Source: Kitasatospora setae KM-6054
GTDB taxonomy: Bacteria > Actinomycetota > Actinomycetes > Streptomycetales > Streptomycetaceae
DNA: 64,000 nt
Assembly: GCF_000269985.1 (NCBI RefSeq)
Contig: NC_016109.1
Coordinates: 4,588,001-4,652,000 of the forward strand
Reading direction: 5' to 3'
Below are positions 33,816-42,737 of the stretch, piece after piece (positions within the stretch are counted from its first letter, which is position 1; every line of letters begins with the position of its first letter). The notes under the pieces are model-generated. The model saw only the letters and a program-made list of their open reading frames with translations, did not search any database and was not told where the DNA came from. The position numbers were made by a program, and so were the translations under genes.

Positions 33816-34362
33816 GCCGGGAGCGCGCGGCGAGCCGCTCGCAGGCCGCTCCGGGGCGGGCGCCCCGGAGCGGCTGACAGAGGTCGGTGGCAACCTTTGG
33901 GCCCTGAGGGCGCGTCATGAAAATGCCACTGGCCTGATCCCGGTGCCGCGCGGGAGGATGGTCCATACCATTGGGACGATTTCCGGGACCATGGTCCCGG
34001 ATCGGGTCAATCCCCATGGAACGTGATACTACTCACCGTTGACGCGAACTCAGACCTATATGCCAAAATGGGACAACCAGCCCAAGCACACACAGGCGTG
34101 TCGCACCGTGACCGGACGTCACCACCGCGTGACTGTCCGCTATGGGGTGGTCCGGGGCCTTCCGTCGCTCTTGAACCCGTGAGGGGTCAATTTTGACGGT
34201 TTGGCCGATGGGGCTGGACGGATGGTGTAGTTGTAGACACCGGGACAAGCCGTTCGTCCTATAACCGACTCGGCCCGTCCGTGCCATTTCGGGCATCGCG
34301 GGCCAAGGTGCAGAATTTGAAGGATAGAACCGCCCTGGTTCGGTTCTCCGAGGAGGCCGCTC
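33816..34362. promoter_or_regulatory. Long bldC upstream region with a 20-bp palindrome
   Basis: This 547-bp stretch has no convincing gene and is less GC-rich than its surroundings. At 33982-34001 it contains the perfect palindrome TCCGGGACCATGGTCCCGGA. An AT-rich patch (about 34020-34080) and a run before the bldC start suggest promoters. bldC is developmentally regulated, so operators here are expected, but which protein binds is unknown. Confidence 0.5.
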
Positions 34363-34569
34363 ATGACCGCTCGTACCCCTGACGCCGAGCCCCTGCTGAC
34401 GCCGGCAGAGGTCGCCACCATGTTCCGTGTGGACCCGAAGACCGTGACGCGCTGGGCCAAGGCCGGCAAGCTCACGTCGATCCGCACGCTCGGCGGCCAC
34501 CGCCGCTACCGCGAGGCGGAGGTGCGTGCCCTGCTGGCCGGTATTCCGGCCCAGCGCACCGAGGCCTGA
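34363..34569 (+). CDS. bldC: BldC developmental regulator
   Basis: This 68-residue MerR-like DNA-binding protein consists of little more than a winged helix: EPLLTPAEVATMFRVDPKTVTRWAKAGKLTSIRTLGGHRRYREAEVRALL. BldC represses the onset of sporulation genes in Streptomyces and binds direct repeats cooperatively. GAGGAGG lies upstream of the ATG. The sequence and position next to hrpA make the identification firm. Confidence 0.97.
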   Translation: MTARTPDAEPLLTPAEVATMFRVDPKTVTRWAKAGKLTSIRTLGGHRRYREAEVRALLAGIPAQRTEA

Positions 34570-34627
34570 CCCCCGTTCTTCCCAGGCAGCCCCCCGACTC
34601 CGCCGGGCCGGGGCGCCGCCGACAGCC

Positions 34628-34675
34628 TGAGGGCCGCTTCCTCCGACTCCGCCGGGTCGGAGGGGGCGGCCCTCA
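34628..34675 (+). terminator. bldC terminator
   Basis: TGAGGGCCGC and GCGGCCCTCA form the outer stem, and CCTCCGAC/GTCGGAGG an inner one. It lies 58 bases past bldC. The rest of the gap to the tRNA gene (about 34680-34930) shows no gene. Confidence 0.75.
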
Positions 34676-34935
34676 CGCGTGTCCGGAAGTCGCCGCCCGG
34701 GAGCGGCGGAAGGGGGCGGAAGAGCTGCGGAAGGGCCGCAGAAGGAGCCGGCCGGGCGGAACGGACGATTCCCTTTGGGGCGGTTGGGAGAGGGGGGCAT
34801 TACCGGGAAAGGCAGTACAATTTTACATATTAAATCAGGGCACTTTGCGGAGATGGTCACGAAGTGGCATCTCAAAAGGGGTTCAGTGACGGTGATCACA
34901 GCCGCCCCGCCTTGTGTGGCGCCCGGAAATGCGAT

Positions 34936-34965
34936 AAGGCCCGGAACCTTACGGTTCCGGGCCTT
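34936..34965 (-). terminator. tRNA-Asp terminator
   Basis: AAGGCCCGGAACC pairs perfectly with its complement (13 bp, 4-base loop), and a T-rich tail follows on the minus strand. It lies nine bases past the tRNA. Confidence 0.88.
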
Positions 34966-34974
34966 ACGCTACTG

Positions 34975-35048
34975 CGATCCCGACGGGACTTGAACCCGCG
35001 ACCTCCACCTTGACAGGGTGGCGAGCTAACCAACTGCTCCACGGGACC
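34975..35048 (-). tRNA. tRNA-Asp (GTC)
   Basis: A full cloverleaf: acceptor GGTCCCG/CGGGATC, anticodon stem CCACC/GGTGG with loop CTGTCAA (anticodon GTC), and T-arm GCGGG-TTCAAGT-CCCGT. No CCA is encoded. An identical copy lies at 52994-53067. Confidence 0.97.
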
Positions 35049-35164
35049 AGTGTTCTGATCCTTGCCCGCCTGCTCTCGCCTGCGAACAAGACAGACTGTA
35101 CTGCATCACGACCCCCCAGGTCGAACCGGCTCCGGAGGCCCCCGGAGCCGGCCCGGCCCGGCCG

Positions 35165-38100
35165 TCAGAGGGTGGCCGCCGCGGCCTCCATCGCCTTCAG
35201 GATCCGCTTCTCCGACACCGGACTCGGCGTGCCGAGGCCCTGGGCGAAGAAGCTCACCCGCAGCTCCTCGATCATCCAGCGGACCGCCTTCACCTCCGGC
35301 GACGGCTCCCGCCCGGCCGGCACCTTCGCCAGCAGCTCCCCGTACGCCTGCTGCACGGCCTGTACCTTCACCAGGTTCTGCAGGTCGCGCTGCGGGTGGT
35401 TGGGCAGCGCCTCCAACCGGCGGTCCACCGCCAGCAGGTAACGCTTCAGGTCGCCCAGCCGCGACCAGCCGGTGGCGGTCACGAAGCCCGGGTGCACCAG
35501 CGAGGCCAGGTGCAGCCGGACGTCGTTCACCGCGGACAGCAGCACCGGGCTGGAGACCGACTTCAGCCGGGTGGACGCCTTGTGGAAGGCGATCAGCGCC
35601 GTCGCCGTCTTCAGCGTGGTGTCCGCCGACAGCTCGTACAGGTCCGCCCGGACCTTGTCGTACAGCGCGCCGAACGCCTCCGCGTCCCAGACCACGCCGC
35701 CGTTCAGCGCCATCAGGCGGTCGGTCGCCGCCGCCACCACGTCCTCGAACAGGGCCGGGATCGAGCCGTGCGGGTTGTACGACAGGGCGAGCTTCGCCTG
35801 GTTGCCCAGCCGGCCCTGGATCGACTTGGCCGGGGAGTTGACCTGGAGCATCAGCAGCCGGCGGGTGCCCGCCCACATCGCCCGCTGCTGGGCCTCCGGG
35901 GTGTCGAACAGCTTGATGCCGACCGTCGTGCCCTCGTCCACCAGCGCCGGGTAGGCGCGCAGCGAGTGGCCCTTGGAGCGCTGCTCGAAGGTGCGCTGCA
36001 GGACCGGCAGGTCGGCCGGCCAGGCGGTCAGGCCGGTGCGCTCGATGCCGCGGCCGGACGCGGCGCTGGACAGCGTCTCGGACAGCTTCGGCTGGAGCTT
36101 CAGCCGCAGCTCCTCCAGGTCCTTGGACTCGGCGAGCTTCCGCTTGCCGTCCACCACCCGGAAGGTCACCTTCAGGTGGTCCGGGATCCGCTCCTCGTCC
36201 CACGCCTCCGGCGGGATCGGCAGGCCCGACATCCGGTGCAGCACCCGCTCCAGCGTCGGCAGCAGGGGCTCCTGCCGGTCGGTCAGCTCGCGCATCGCCG
36301 CCCGGGCGTAGTCCGGGGCGGGGACGAAGTTGCGGCGCACCGCCTTCGGCAGCGAGCGGATCCAGGCCGTCACCAGCTCGGCGCGCAGGCCCGGGATCTG
36401 CCAGTCGAAGCCCTCCGACACCACCTGGTTCAGCACCGCCAGCGGGATGTGCACCGTCACGCCGTCCGCGTCGCTGCCCGGCTCGAACTGGTACGTCAGC
36501 GGGAAGCGCAGCTTGCCCTGCTGCCAGAAGTCCGGGTAGTCGTCCTCGGCGATCCCGTCCGCCGAGTCGTTGATCAGCATCGACTTCTCGAAGTTCAGCA
36601 GGTCGGGCCGGTCGTGCCGGGCCTTCTTCCACCAGGAGTCGAAGTGCCGCCCGGAGACGACGTCCGCGGGCAGCCGGGCGTCGTAGAAGTCGAACAGGGT
36701 CTGGTCGTCGACCAGGATGTCCCGGCGGCGGGCCCGGTTCTCCAGCTCCTCGACCTCGTCGAGCAGCTTGCGGTTCTCGGCGAAGAACCTGTGGTGGGTC
36801 TCCCAGTCGCCCTCCACCAGCGCGGTCCGGATGAACAGCTCCCGGCACAGCTCCGGGTCGATCCGGCCGTAGTTGACCTTCCGCTGGGCGACGACCGGCA
36901 GCCCGTACAGGGTCACCCGCTCGTACGCCAGCACCGCGCCGGCCTTCTTCTCCCAGTGCGGCTCGCTGTACGTGCGCTTGATCAGGTGCGCCGCCAGCGG
37001 CTCCACCCACTCCGGCTCGATCTTCGCGTTGATCCGCGCCCACAGCCGGGAGGTCTCCACCAGCTCGGCCGACATCACCCAGCGCGGCGGCTTCTTGAAC
37101 AGCCCCGAACCCGGGAACACCGCGAACCGGGCGCCGCGGGCGCCCGCGTACTCGCGCTTCTCCACGTCGAACAGGCCGAGGTGGGAGAGCAGGCCGGAGA
37201 GCAGCGCCTGGTGGATCCGGTCGGCGTCCGGCTCGGCGTCGTCCAAGGGCTCGTCGATCGTCACGCCGAGCTGCTTGGCGATGGTGCGCAGCTGGACGTA
37301 GACGTCCTGCCACTCCCGTATCCGCAGGTAGTTCAGGAACTCGGACTTGCACATCCGGCGGAACGCCGAGGAGGACAGCTCCTTCTGCTGCTCCCGCACG
37401 TAGCGCCAGATCGACAGGTAGGACAGGAAGTCGGAGGTCTCCGACTGGAAGCGGCGGTGCCGGTCGTCGGCGGCCTGCCGCTTCTCGGCCGGGCGCTCGC
37501 GCGGGTCCTGGATGGAGAGCGCGGCGGCGATCACCATCACGTCCCGGACGCAGCCGAGGCGGTCGGCCTCCAGCACCATCCGGGCCATCCGCGGGTCGAC
37601 CGGCAGTTGGGCGAGCTTGCGGCCCAGCCCGGTCAGCCGCTTGCGGTGGTCCTTCTCGTCCGGGTCGAGGGCGCCCAGCTCGTGCAGCAGGTTGACGCCG
37701 TCCTTGATGTTCCGGGAGTCCGGCGGGTCGAGGAACGGGAAGGCGGCGATGTCGCCCAGGCCCGCCGCCGTCATCTGCAGGATCACCGAGGCCAGGTTGG
37801 TGCGCAGGATCTCGGGGTCGGTGAACTCGGGACGGGAGAGGAAGTCCTCCTCCGAGTACAGCCGGACGCAGATGCCGTCCGAGGTGCGGCCGCAGCGGCC
37901 CTTGCGCTGGTTGGCGCTGGCCTGGCTGACCGCCTCGATCGGCAGCCGCTGGACCTTGGTGCGGTGGCTGTAGCGGGAGATCCGGGCGGTGCCCGGGTCG
38001 ATCACGTACTTGATGCCGGGGACGGTCAGCGAGGTCTCGGCGACGTTGGTGGCCAGCACGACCCGGCGCTGCGAGGAGCGCTGGAAGACCCGGTGCTGCT

Positions 38101-39139
38101 CGGCCGAGGAGAGCCGGGCGTAGAGCGGGAGGACCTCGGTGGACCGCAGCTTCAGCTTGGTCAGCGCGTCCGCGGTGTCGCGGATCTCGCGCTCGCCGGA
38201 GAGGAACACCAGGATGTCGCCCGGGCCCTCGGCCTGGAGCTCCTCGACGGCGTCGCAGATGCCCTGGATCTGGTCCCGGTCGCGGTCCCGGTCGCCGCCG
38301 TCCTCGTCCTCGGGGTCCTCGTCGTCGACCAGCGGCCGGTAGCGGACCTCCACCGGGTAGGTGCGGCCGGAGACCTCGATGATCGGGGCGTCGCCGAAGT
38401 GCGCGGCGAACCGCTCCGGGTCGATGGTCGCCGAGGTGATGACGACCTTGAGGTCGGGGCGGCGGGGCAGCAGCTGCTTGAGGTAGCCGAGCAGGAAGTC
38501 GATGTTCAGGCTGCGCTCGTGCGCCTCGTCGATGATCAGGGTGTCGTACTGGCGCAGGTCCCGGTCGGTCTGGATCTCGGCCAGCAGGATGCCGTCCGTC
38601 ATCAGCTTCACCAGGGTGTCCTGGCCGGCCTGGTCGGTGAACCTGACCTTCCAGCCGACCGCCTCGCCCAGCGGGGTGTCCAGCTCCTCGGCGACCCGCT
38701 CGGCGACCGTGCGGGCGGCGATCCGGCGCGGCTGGGTGTGGCCGATCAGGCCCTGCACGCCGCGGCCCAGCTCCAGGCAGATCTTCGGGATCTGGGTGGT
38801 CTTGCCGGAGCCGGTCTCGCCCGCCACGATCACCACCTGGTGGTCGCGGACGGCGGCCAGGATCTCGTCCTTCTTCTGCGCGACCGGCAGCTCCTGCGGG
38901 TACCTGATCACCGGCACCGCGGCCCGGCGGGACGCCACCCGGGCCTCGGAGCGGTCGAAGTCGGCGGCCAGCCCGGTCAGCGCCTGCTGCCGGCCCTCGG
39001 CCGACCTGACCTTGCGGGTGCCCTCCAGGCGGCGGCCGAGGCGCTGCGCGTCGCGCAGCATCACGCCGGGCAGCCGGGCGGCCAGCTCCGCGAACGTGGG
39101 GGCGGGCTGCGGGGCTACGGGAGAACTCACTGCGGGCAT
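35165..39139 (-). CDS. hrpA: ATP-dependent RNA helicase HrpA
   Basis: This 1324-residue DEAH-box helicase, of full HrpA length, unwinds RNA with ATP. Helicase motifs are VIVAGETGSGKTTQIPKI (I), TLIIDEAHERSLNIDFLLGYL (II, DEAH), VITSATIDPERFAAHFG (III) and ASANQRKGRCGRTSDGICVRLYS (VI). The C-terminal part carries the HA2/OB region and the HrpA-specific C-terminal domain. I start at ATG 39139; the frame is open much further upstream, but that part reads like the reverse of the next gene. The position next to bldC is conserved (SCO4092). Confidence 0.96.
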   Translation of the reverse strand: MPAVSSPVAPQPAPTFAELAARLPGVMLRDAQRLGRRLEGTRKVRSAEGRQQALTGLAADFDRSEARVASRRAAVPVIRYPQELPVAQKKDEILAAVRDHQVVIVAGETGSGKTTQIPKICLELGRGVQGLIGHTQPRRIAARTVAERVAEELDTPLGEAVGWKVRFTDQAGQDTLVKLMTDGILLAEIQTDRDLRQYDTLIIDEAHERSLNIDFLLGYLKQLLPRRPDLKVVITSATIDPERFAAHFGDAPIIEVSGRTYPVEVRYRPLVDDEDPEDEDGGDRDRDRDQIQGICDAVEELQAEGPGDILVFLSGEREIRDTADALTKLKLRSTEVLPLYARLSSAEQHRVFQRSSQRRVVLATNVAETSLTVPGIKYVIDPGTARISRYSHRTKVQRLPIEAVSQASANQRKGRCGRTSDGICVRLYSEEDFLSRPEFTDPEILRTNLASVILQMTAAGLGDIAAFPFLDPPDSRNIKDGVNLLHELGALDPDEKDHRKRLTGLGRKLAQLPVDPRMARMVLEADRLGCVRDVMVIAAALSIQDPRERPAEKRQAADDRHRRFQSETSDFLSYLSIWRYVREQQKELSSSAFRRMCKSEFLNYLRIREWQDVYVQLRTIAKQLGVTIDEPLDDAEPDADRIHQALLSGLLSHLGLFDVEKREYAGARGARFAVFPGSGLFKKPPRWVMSAELVETSRLWARINAKIEPEWVEPLAAHLIKRTYSEPHWEKKAGAVLAYERVTLYGLPVVAQRKVNYGRIDPELCRELFIRTALVEGDWETHHRFFAENRKLLDEVEELENRARRRDILVDDQTLFDFYDARLPADVVSGRHFDSWWKKARHDRPDLLNFEKSMLINDSADGIAEDDYPDFWQQGKLRFPLTYQFEPGSDADGVTVHIPLAVLNQVVSEGFDWQIPGLRAELVTAWIRSLPKAVRRNFVPAPDYARAAMRELTDRQEPLLPTLERVLHRMSGLPIPPEAWDEERIPDHLKVTFRVVDGKRKLAESKDLEELRLKLQPKLSETLSSAASGRGIERTGLTAWPADLPVLQRTFEQRSKGHSLRAYPALVDEGTTVGIKLFDTPEAQQRAMWAGTRRLLMLQVNSPAKSIQGRLGNQAKLALSYNPHGSIPALFEDVVAAATDRLMALNGGVVWDAEAFGALYDKVRADLYELSADTTLKTATALIAFHKASTRLKSVSSPVLLSAVNDVRLHLASLVHPGFVTATGWSRLGDLKRYLLAVDRRLEALPNHPQRDLQNLVKVQAVQQAYGELLAKVPAGREPSPEVKAVRWMIEELRVSFFAQGLGTPSPVSEKRILKAMEAAAATL

Positions 39140-39409
39140 CCCTCTAGGTTGCAAAATTCCGGTCCGGGGCGCACCTCGGTTTTCGAGCACGTCCAGTGTC
39201 ACAGGCGGGGCGGGCGGATCGCGAACAGCGGCCGGGCCGCGGCCGGGCCGGCCCGACCGGAGCGGCACCGGGCCGGCACCGGGCCGGAACCGGCGGGGCG
39301 CCGTCCGGTAACCGCGGGGCACCCACCCGTATCGCGCCGGGAGCGTACTGACTAGCCTGTGGGGAACGGACTTTCGGGGAAACGCCACGGGGAAACAGGG
39401 GGACGGATC

Positions 39410-39754
39410 ATGGATCTGATCGGAGACATCAAGCACCTCGCCGGTGACGCGGTCAAGGTCGTCGAGGACGTCGTGATGGCGCCCGCCGAGATCGCGCACT
39501 GGGCGCTCAGCAAGATGTTCGGCGACGCCGACGCCGAACTGAACAAGATCGCCCAGGAGCTGGCCGAACTGGGCAAGCAGGTCGACGCCCTCGGCCGCGA
39601 CGTCAGCTCGGTCCTCGGCAGCCTGCACTGGCACGGCCGCGCCGCCGACGCCTTCACCGCGCACGCCCAGGGCCGGGTCCGCGAGCTGAACACCGTCGCG
39701 GACGAGCTGGGCCAGCTCAGCGGCTCGGTCAAGCAGCTCGCCAACGTCCTGTAA
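39410..39754 (+). CDS. WXG100-like small helical protein
   Basis: This 114-residue, all-helical protein has LNKIAQELAELGKQVDALGRDVSSVLGSL, then WHGRAADAFTAHAQGRVRELNTVADELGQLSGSVKQLANVL. The WHG turn between two long amphipathic helices matches the WXG100/ESAT-6 pattern, although a roughly 45-residue N-terminal part is extra. Such proteins are type VII secretion substrates or partners of larger effectors. The gene is followed after 44 bases by an NlpC/P60 protein. No secretion gene is in the window. Confidence 0.72.
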   Translation: MDLIGDIKHLAGDAVKVVEDVVMAPAEIAHWALSKMFGDADAELNKIAQELAELGKQVDALGRDVSSVLGSLHWHGRAADAFTAHAQGRVRELNTVADELGQLSGSVKQLANVL

Positions 39755-39798
39755 CCACGTCCCGCATCCGTGACGAGGCGAGTACGAGGAGACAGGTG

Positions 39799-40908
39799 AT
39801 GACGGGGAACCAGTTCGGCTTCCAGGCCGGTGAACTGCAGAAGATCCAGCGCGACTTCGAGCAGGTCAACCAGCGCATGGAGGAGATGACCGGGAAGATC
39901 GGCCACATCAAGGCGACCATCGCGAAGGCGGCGGCCACCGACGTCCTCTCCGGCTGGATCATGGGGGTCCTCGGCGCGGGGAAGATCCTGGCCGAGGTCA
40001 CCAAGGACGTGCACGACATCCACTCCCGCGCCGAGGCCCTGGCCAAGAGCAAGGAGAAGCTCACCAAGGAGCTCGGCGAGGACGTCGCGAAGATCAGGAA
40101 GATGATCGCCGCGTACGAGGAGGTCGAGCGGAAGATCGCCGAGGACCTCAAGCGCAAGCACCAGGAACAGGCCAAGCCGCCGGCGCCGAAGAAGCCCTCG
40201 CCCAGCACCGGGATCGACGGGACCGGCAACGGCGGTGGCACCCACAAGCCGCAGCCGCAGCCGCAGCCGCCGTCCCCCTCCACCGGCATCGACGGCGGAG
40301 GCGACGGCGGCACCGGCACGGTCACCGGAGGCCCGGGCGGCAAGCACGACGGCCCGAGCATCAAGGACCGGTCGACCGGCGACTGGCAGACCCACATGAT
40401 CAACGGCAAGGGCTGGGACGACTGGAGCCGGGACAGGAACGGCCGGATCAGCAAGGTCCACCTGAAGAACGGCCAGGGCAAGGGCGTCCTCGCCAAGCCC
40501 AACCTGGCCGGCGTCTCGGCCGAGCGCCAGGCCATCGTCGGACGCGCGCTGGAGCGCGCCGAGCACAAGCTCGGCTACAGCCAGGGCGCCGTCACCAACG
40601 GCTACCGGGTGGACTGCTCGGGCCTGGTCTCCTGCGCCTGGGGCCTGCCGGGCCCCGGCCTCGACACCCACGGCCTGATGAGGAGCAGCGTCTCGCACCA
40701 CATCGGCAAGGACGACCTCAAGCCGGGCGACGCGATGATCGCCGGCGACCACACCGTCCTGTTCGGCGGCTGGACGGACTCCTCGCACACCAGCTACATC
40801 GGCATCGAGGACAGCGGCGACGCGGGCATGGTCTCCCGGAAGATCCCCTACCCGTACTTCCACGGCGGCAACGCCTACCAGCCGTACCGGCGCAACGGCG
40901 TCGAGTGA
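39799..40908 (+). CDS. NlpC/P60 cell-wall peptidase with helical N-terminus, possible type VII substrate
   Basis: This 369-residue protein has an N-terminal coiled-coil-like region (residues 1-125, FQAGELQKIQRDFEQVNQRMEEM). A Pro/Gly linker with two copies of SPSTGIDG comes next, then a C-terminal NlpC/P60 domain with catalytic cysteine in YRVDCSGLVSCAWGL and histidine in AGDHTVLFGGW. It would cleave peptide bonds in peptidoglycan stem peptides. There is no signal peptide. With the WXG100-like neighbour, export by a type VII-like route is inferred. GAGGAG precedes the ATG; a GTG lies immediately before it. Confidence 0.82.
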   Translation: MTGNQFGFQAGELQKIQRDFEQVNQRMEEMTGKIGHIKATIAKAAATDVLSGWIMGVLGAGKILAEVTKDVHDIHSRAEALAKSKEKLTKELGEDVAKIRKMIAAYEEVERKIAEDLKRKHQEQAKPPAPKKPSPSTGIDGTGNGGGTHKPQPQPQPPSPSTGIDGGGDGGTGTVTGGPGGKHDGPSIKDRSTGDWQTHMINGKGWDDWSRDRNGRISKVHLKNGQGKGVLAKPNLAGVSAERQAIVGRALERAEHKLGYSQGAVTNGYRVDCSGLVSCAWGLPGPGLDTHGLMRSSVSHHIGKDDLKPGDAMIAGDHTVLFGGWTDSSHTSYIGIEDSGDAGMVSRKIPYPYFHGGNAYQPYRRNGVE

Positions 40909-40924
40909 GCCGGTAGCCGACACG

Positions 40925-40969
40925 GCGTCAGGGCGCCCTCCCGGTCCGGCCGGGAGGGCGCCCTGACGC
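40925..40969. terminator. Strong 20-bp terminator hairpin
   Basis: The arms 40925-40944 and 40950-40969 are perfect complements with a 5-base loop. It lies between the NlpC/P60 gene and the convergent hydrolase gene and probably serves both. Confidence 0.88.
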
Positions 40970-41026
40970 TTTCCGTCCTGACGCTTTCGGGCGGGTGCCG
41001 CGCGCGGTTCGGGCCGTTCGGGCGGT

Positions 41027-41815
41027 TCAGGCGGTGAACGCGCGGACCAGGCCGACGAAGGCGTCGGGCTGCTCGTACACCACCACGTGGCCGCTCTCCA
41101 GCGCCTCGAAGCGGGCGGCGGGCAGGGCGTCGGCGAGCTCGCGGGTCAGCGCGAAGGGGACGGTGCCGTCCTTGGTGCAGCCGATCACCAGGGTCTCGGC
41201 GGTGATCCGGGGCAGCAGCGGGCGCAGGTCGGCGCGCAGGTTCAGGTCGATGTGGCGCAGCGCGCCCTCGGACGGCCGGTTGCCCGCGATGATGCCGGCC
41301 AGCGCGTCCGGGCCCAGCACGGTCATGAACTCGGGGCTGAACGCCGTCAGGGTGCCGAACCGGCCGAACGCGGTCGGGTCGTCCTTCAGGCCGGCCCAGG
41401 TGGTCATGTGGGTGTGCAGGTAGAGGTGGTCCGGGCGGGCCCAGCCGGCGGTCAGGACCAGCCGGCGCACCAGGTCCGGGCGGAGCGCCGCCACCGTCGC
41501 GGAGACCACCGCGCCCAGCGAGAACCCCACCAGGTCGACCGGCGCGCCGCCCTCGGCCTCGATCACCGCGATGATCTGGCCCGCCAGCAGCTCCGCCGTC
41601 AGCTCCCCGCCGTCGTCGACGGTCTCGCCGCACCCCGCGAAGTCCGGCAGCACCACCCGGCGGTCGGCGTCGAAGTGCCGGACGAGGTGGCCGAAGGTGC
41701 CGTCGGCGCCGAAGCCGGTGCCGTGCACCAGCACCAGGGCCGGCGCCGCACTGTCGGCCGGGCCGGCGGTGCGGTACGCCACGGTGGCGGTGGTGGTGGT
41801 GGCGGTGCTGGTCAC
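41027..41815 (-). CDS. Alpha/beta hydrolase
   Basis: This 262-residue protein has the hydrolase fold: oxyanion region PALVLVHGTGFGADGTF, nucleophile elbow VDLVGFSLGAVVSATVAAL (Ser), Asp in VIGCTKDGTVPFAL and His in ALESGHVVVYEQPDAF. The substrate is unknown. The start is GTG. The gene lies downstream of a same-strand TetR gene. Two palindromes in the 151-bp gap suggest that this regulator represses it. Confidence 0.88.
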   Translation of the reverse strand: MTSTATTTTATVAYRTAGPADSAAPALVLVHGTGFGADGTFGHLVRHFDADRRVVLPDFAGCGETVDDGGELTAELLAGQIIAVIEAEGGAPVDLVGFSLGAVVSATVAALRPDLVRRLVLTAGWARPDHLYLHTHMTTWAGLKDDPTAFGRFGTLTAFSPEFMTVLGPDALAGIIAGNRPSEGALRHIDLNLRADLRPLLPRITAETLVIGCTKDGTVPFALTRELADALPAARFEALESGHVVVYEQPDAFVGLVRAFTA

Positions 41816-41879
41816 GGGTGCTCCTCGGCGAGGGTGGCGGCTGGTCGGGCCCTCGGTCTCGGCCCTGCTACGAGCAGAA

Positions 41880-41921
41880 CACTACACCGGGTAGTGCAAT
41901 TGGTCTACTGCACCGTGCAGT
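41880..41921. promoter_or_regulatory. Paired operators before the hydrolase gene
   Basis: CACTAC-ACCGG-GTAGTG (41880-41896) and ACTGCAC-C-GTGCAGT (41907-41921) lie 65-106 bp upstream of the hydrolase start. A related site, ACTACA-TCG-TGTAGT, precedes the tetR gene. Common control by that TetR protein is likely. Confidence 0.6.
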
Positions 41922-41966
41922 GTACTTCGGTGGCCCGCCGAACCCCCGGAGGCGGGGGCGGGGCGG

Positions 41967-42632
41967 TCAGGCGGCGGGGCGGTAGATCTTCAGGAACGCG
42001 TCCACGCCGGAGCTGACGATCTCGGCGGCCTCCGCCCCGGGCACCGGCAGCGCGCCGTAGAAGGTGAGCTGGGCGACCGCCATGAACGCCAGCTGGTTGA
42101 AGTGGCCGGCCGCCCGGCCCGCGTCCTCGACGTCGAGCAGTCCCCGCTCGGCCAGCTCGCCGATCCGGCGGGTCAGCTCGCGGTGCGACTCGCGCGGCCC
42201 GGCCTCCTGCCACGCCTCCAGGACGGCCGGGTTGATGTGGGTGGCCTCGGACTCGATGGTGCGCACCAGCGCCCAGTGCTCGGCGAACGAGGACAGGCCG
42301 GCCACCCGGTCCATCGCGAAGTCCACCAGGTCCGCGCGCAGGTCGACCACCTTGCGGAAGTGCCGGTCGGCGATCCGCGCGTGGTCCTCGGCGACCTCGG
42401 TGGCGCCCTCCAGGATCACGGTCTGGAACAGCTGCTCCTTGTCCGTGAAGTGGTTGTAGACGGTGCGCTTGGAGACCCCGGCCTCGGCGGCGATGGCGTC
42501 CACGCTGCACCGGGTGAAGCCCTCGCGGCCGAAGACCGTGCGGGCGGCGCGGACGATGGCGGCGCGCTTCTCGGGCATGCCGCGGCGGGTGGGGGCGGGC
42601 TGGGTCACGGTCGGCTCCGGGTGGGTGGGCAA
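41967..42632 (-). CDS. TetR family regulator
   Basis: This 221-residue regulator has an N-terminal helix-turn-helix: RAAIVRAARTVFGREGFTRCSVDAIAAEAGVSKRTVYNHFTDKEQLFQTVI. The C-terminal ligand domain looks like the AcrR type. It probably represses itself and the hydrolase gene through the ACTAC/GTAGT sites on either side. An ATG 18 codons in (MPEKRAAI) is an alternative start. Confidence 0.9.
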   Translation of the reverse strand: MPTHPEPTVTQPAPTRRGMPEKRAAIVRAARTVFGREGFTRCSVDAIAAEAGVSKRTVYNHFTDKEQLFQTVILEGATEVAEDHARIADRHFRKVVDLRADLVDFAMDRVAGLSSFAEHWALVRTIESEATHINPAVLEAWQEAGPRESHRELTRRIGELAERGLLDVEDAGRAAGHFNQLAFMAVAQLTFYGALPVPGAEAAEIVSSGVDAFLKIYRPAA

Positions 42633-42668
42633 GCGGTCGGGCGGTCGGGCGGTCGGGCGGGAGATTGC

Positions 42669-42683
42669 ACTACATCGTGTAGT
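42669..42683. promoter_or_regulatory. TetR autoregulatory operator candidate
   Basis: ACTACA-TCG-TGTAGT lies 37 bp upstream of the tetR start and shares its ACTAC/GTAGT arms with the site at 41880-41896. Confidence 0.6.
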
Positions 42684-42737
42684 TTACTCGGCTCGGCGGG
42701 CCGCCGGGTTTCCGGGCCGTCCGGTTAGGGTGGGCTG

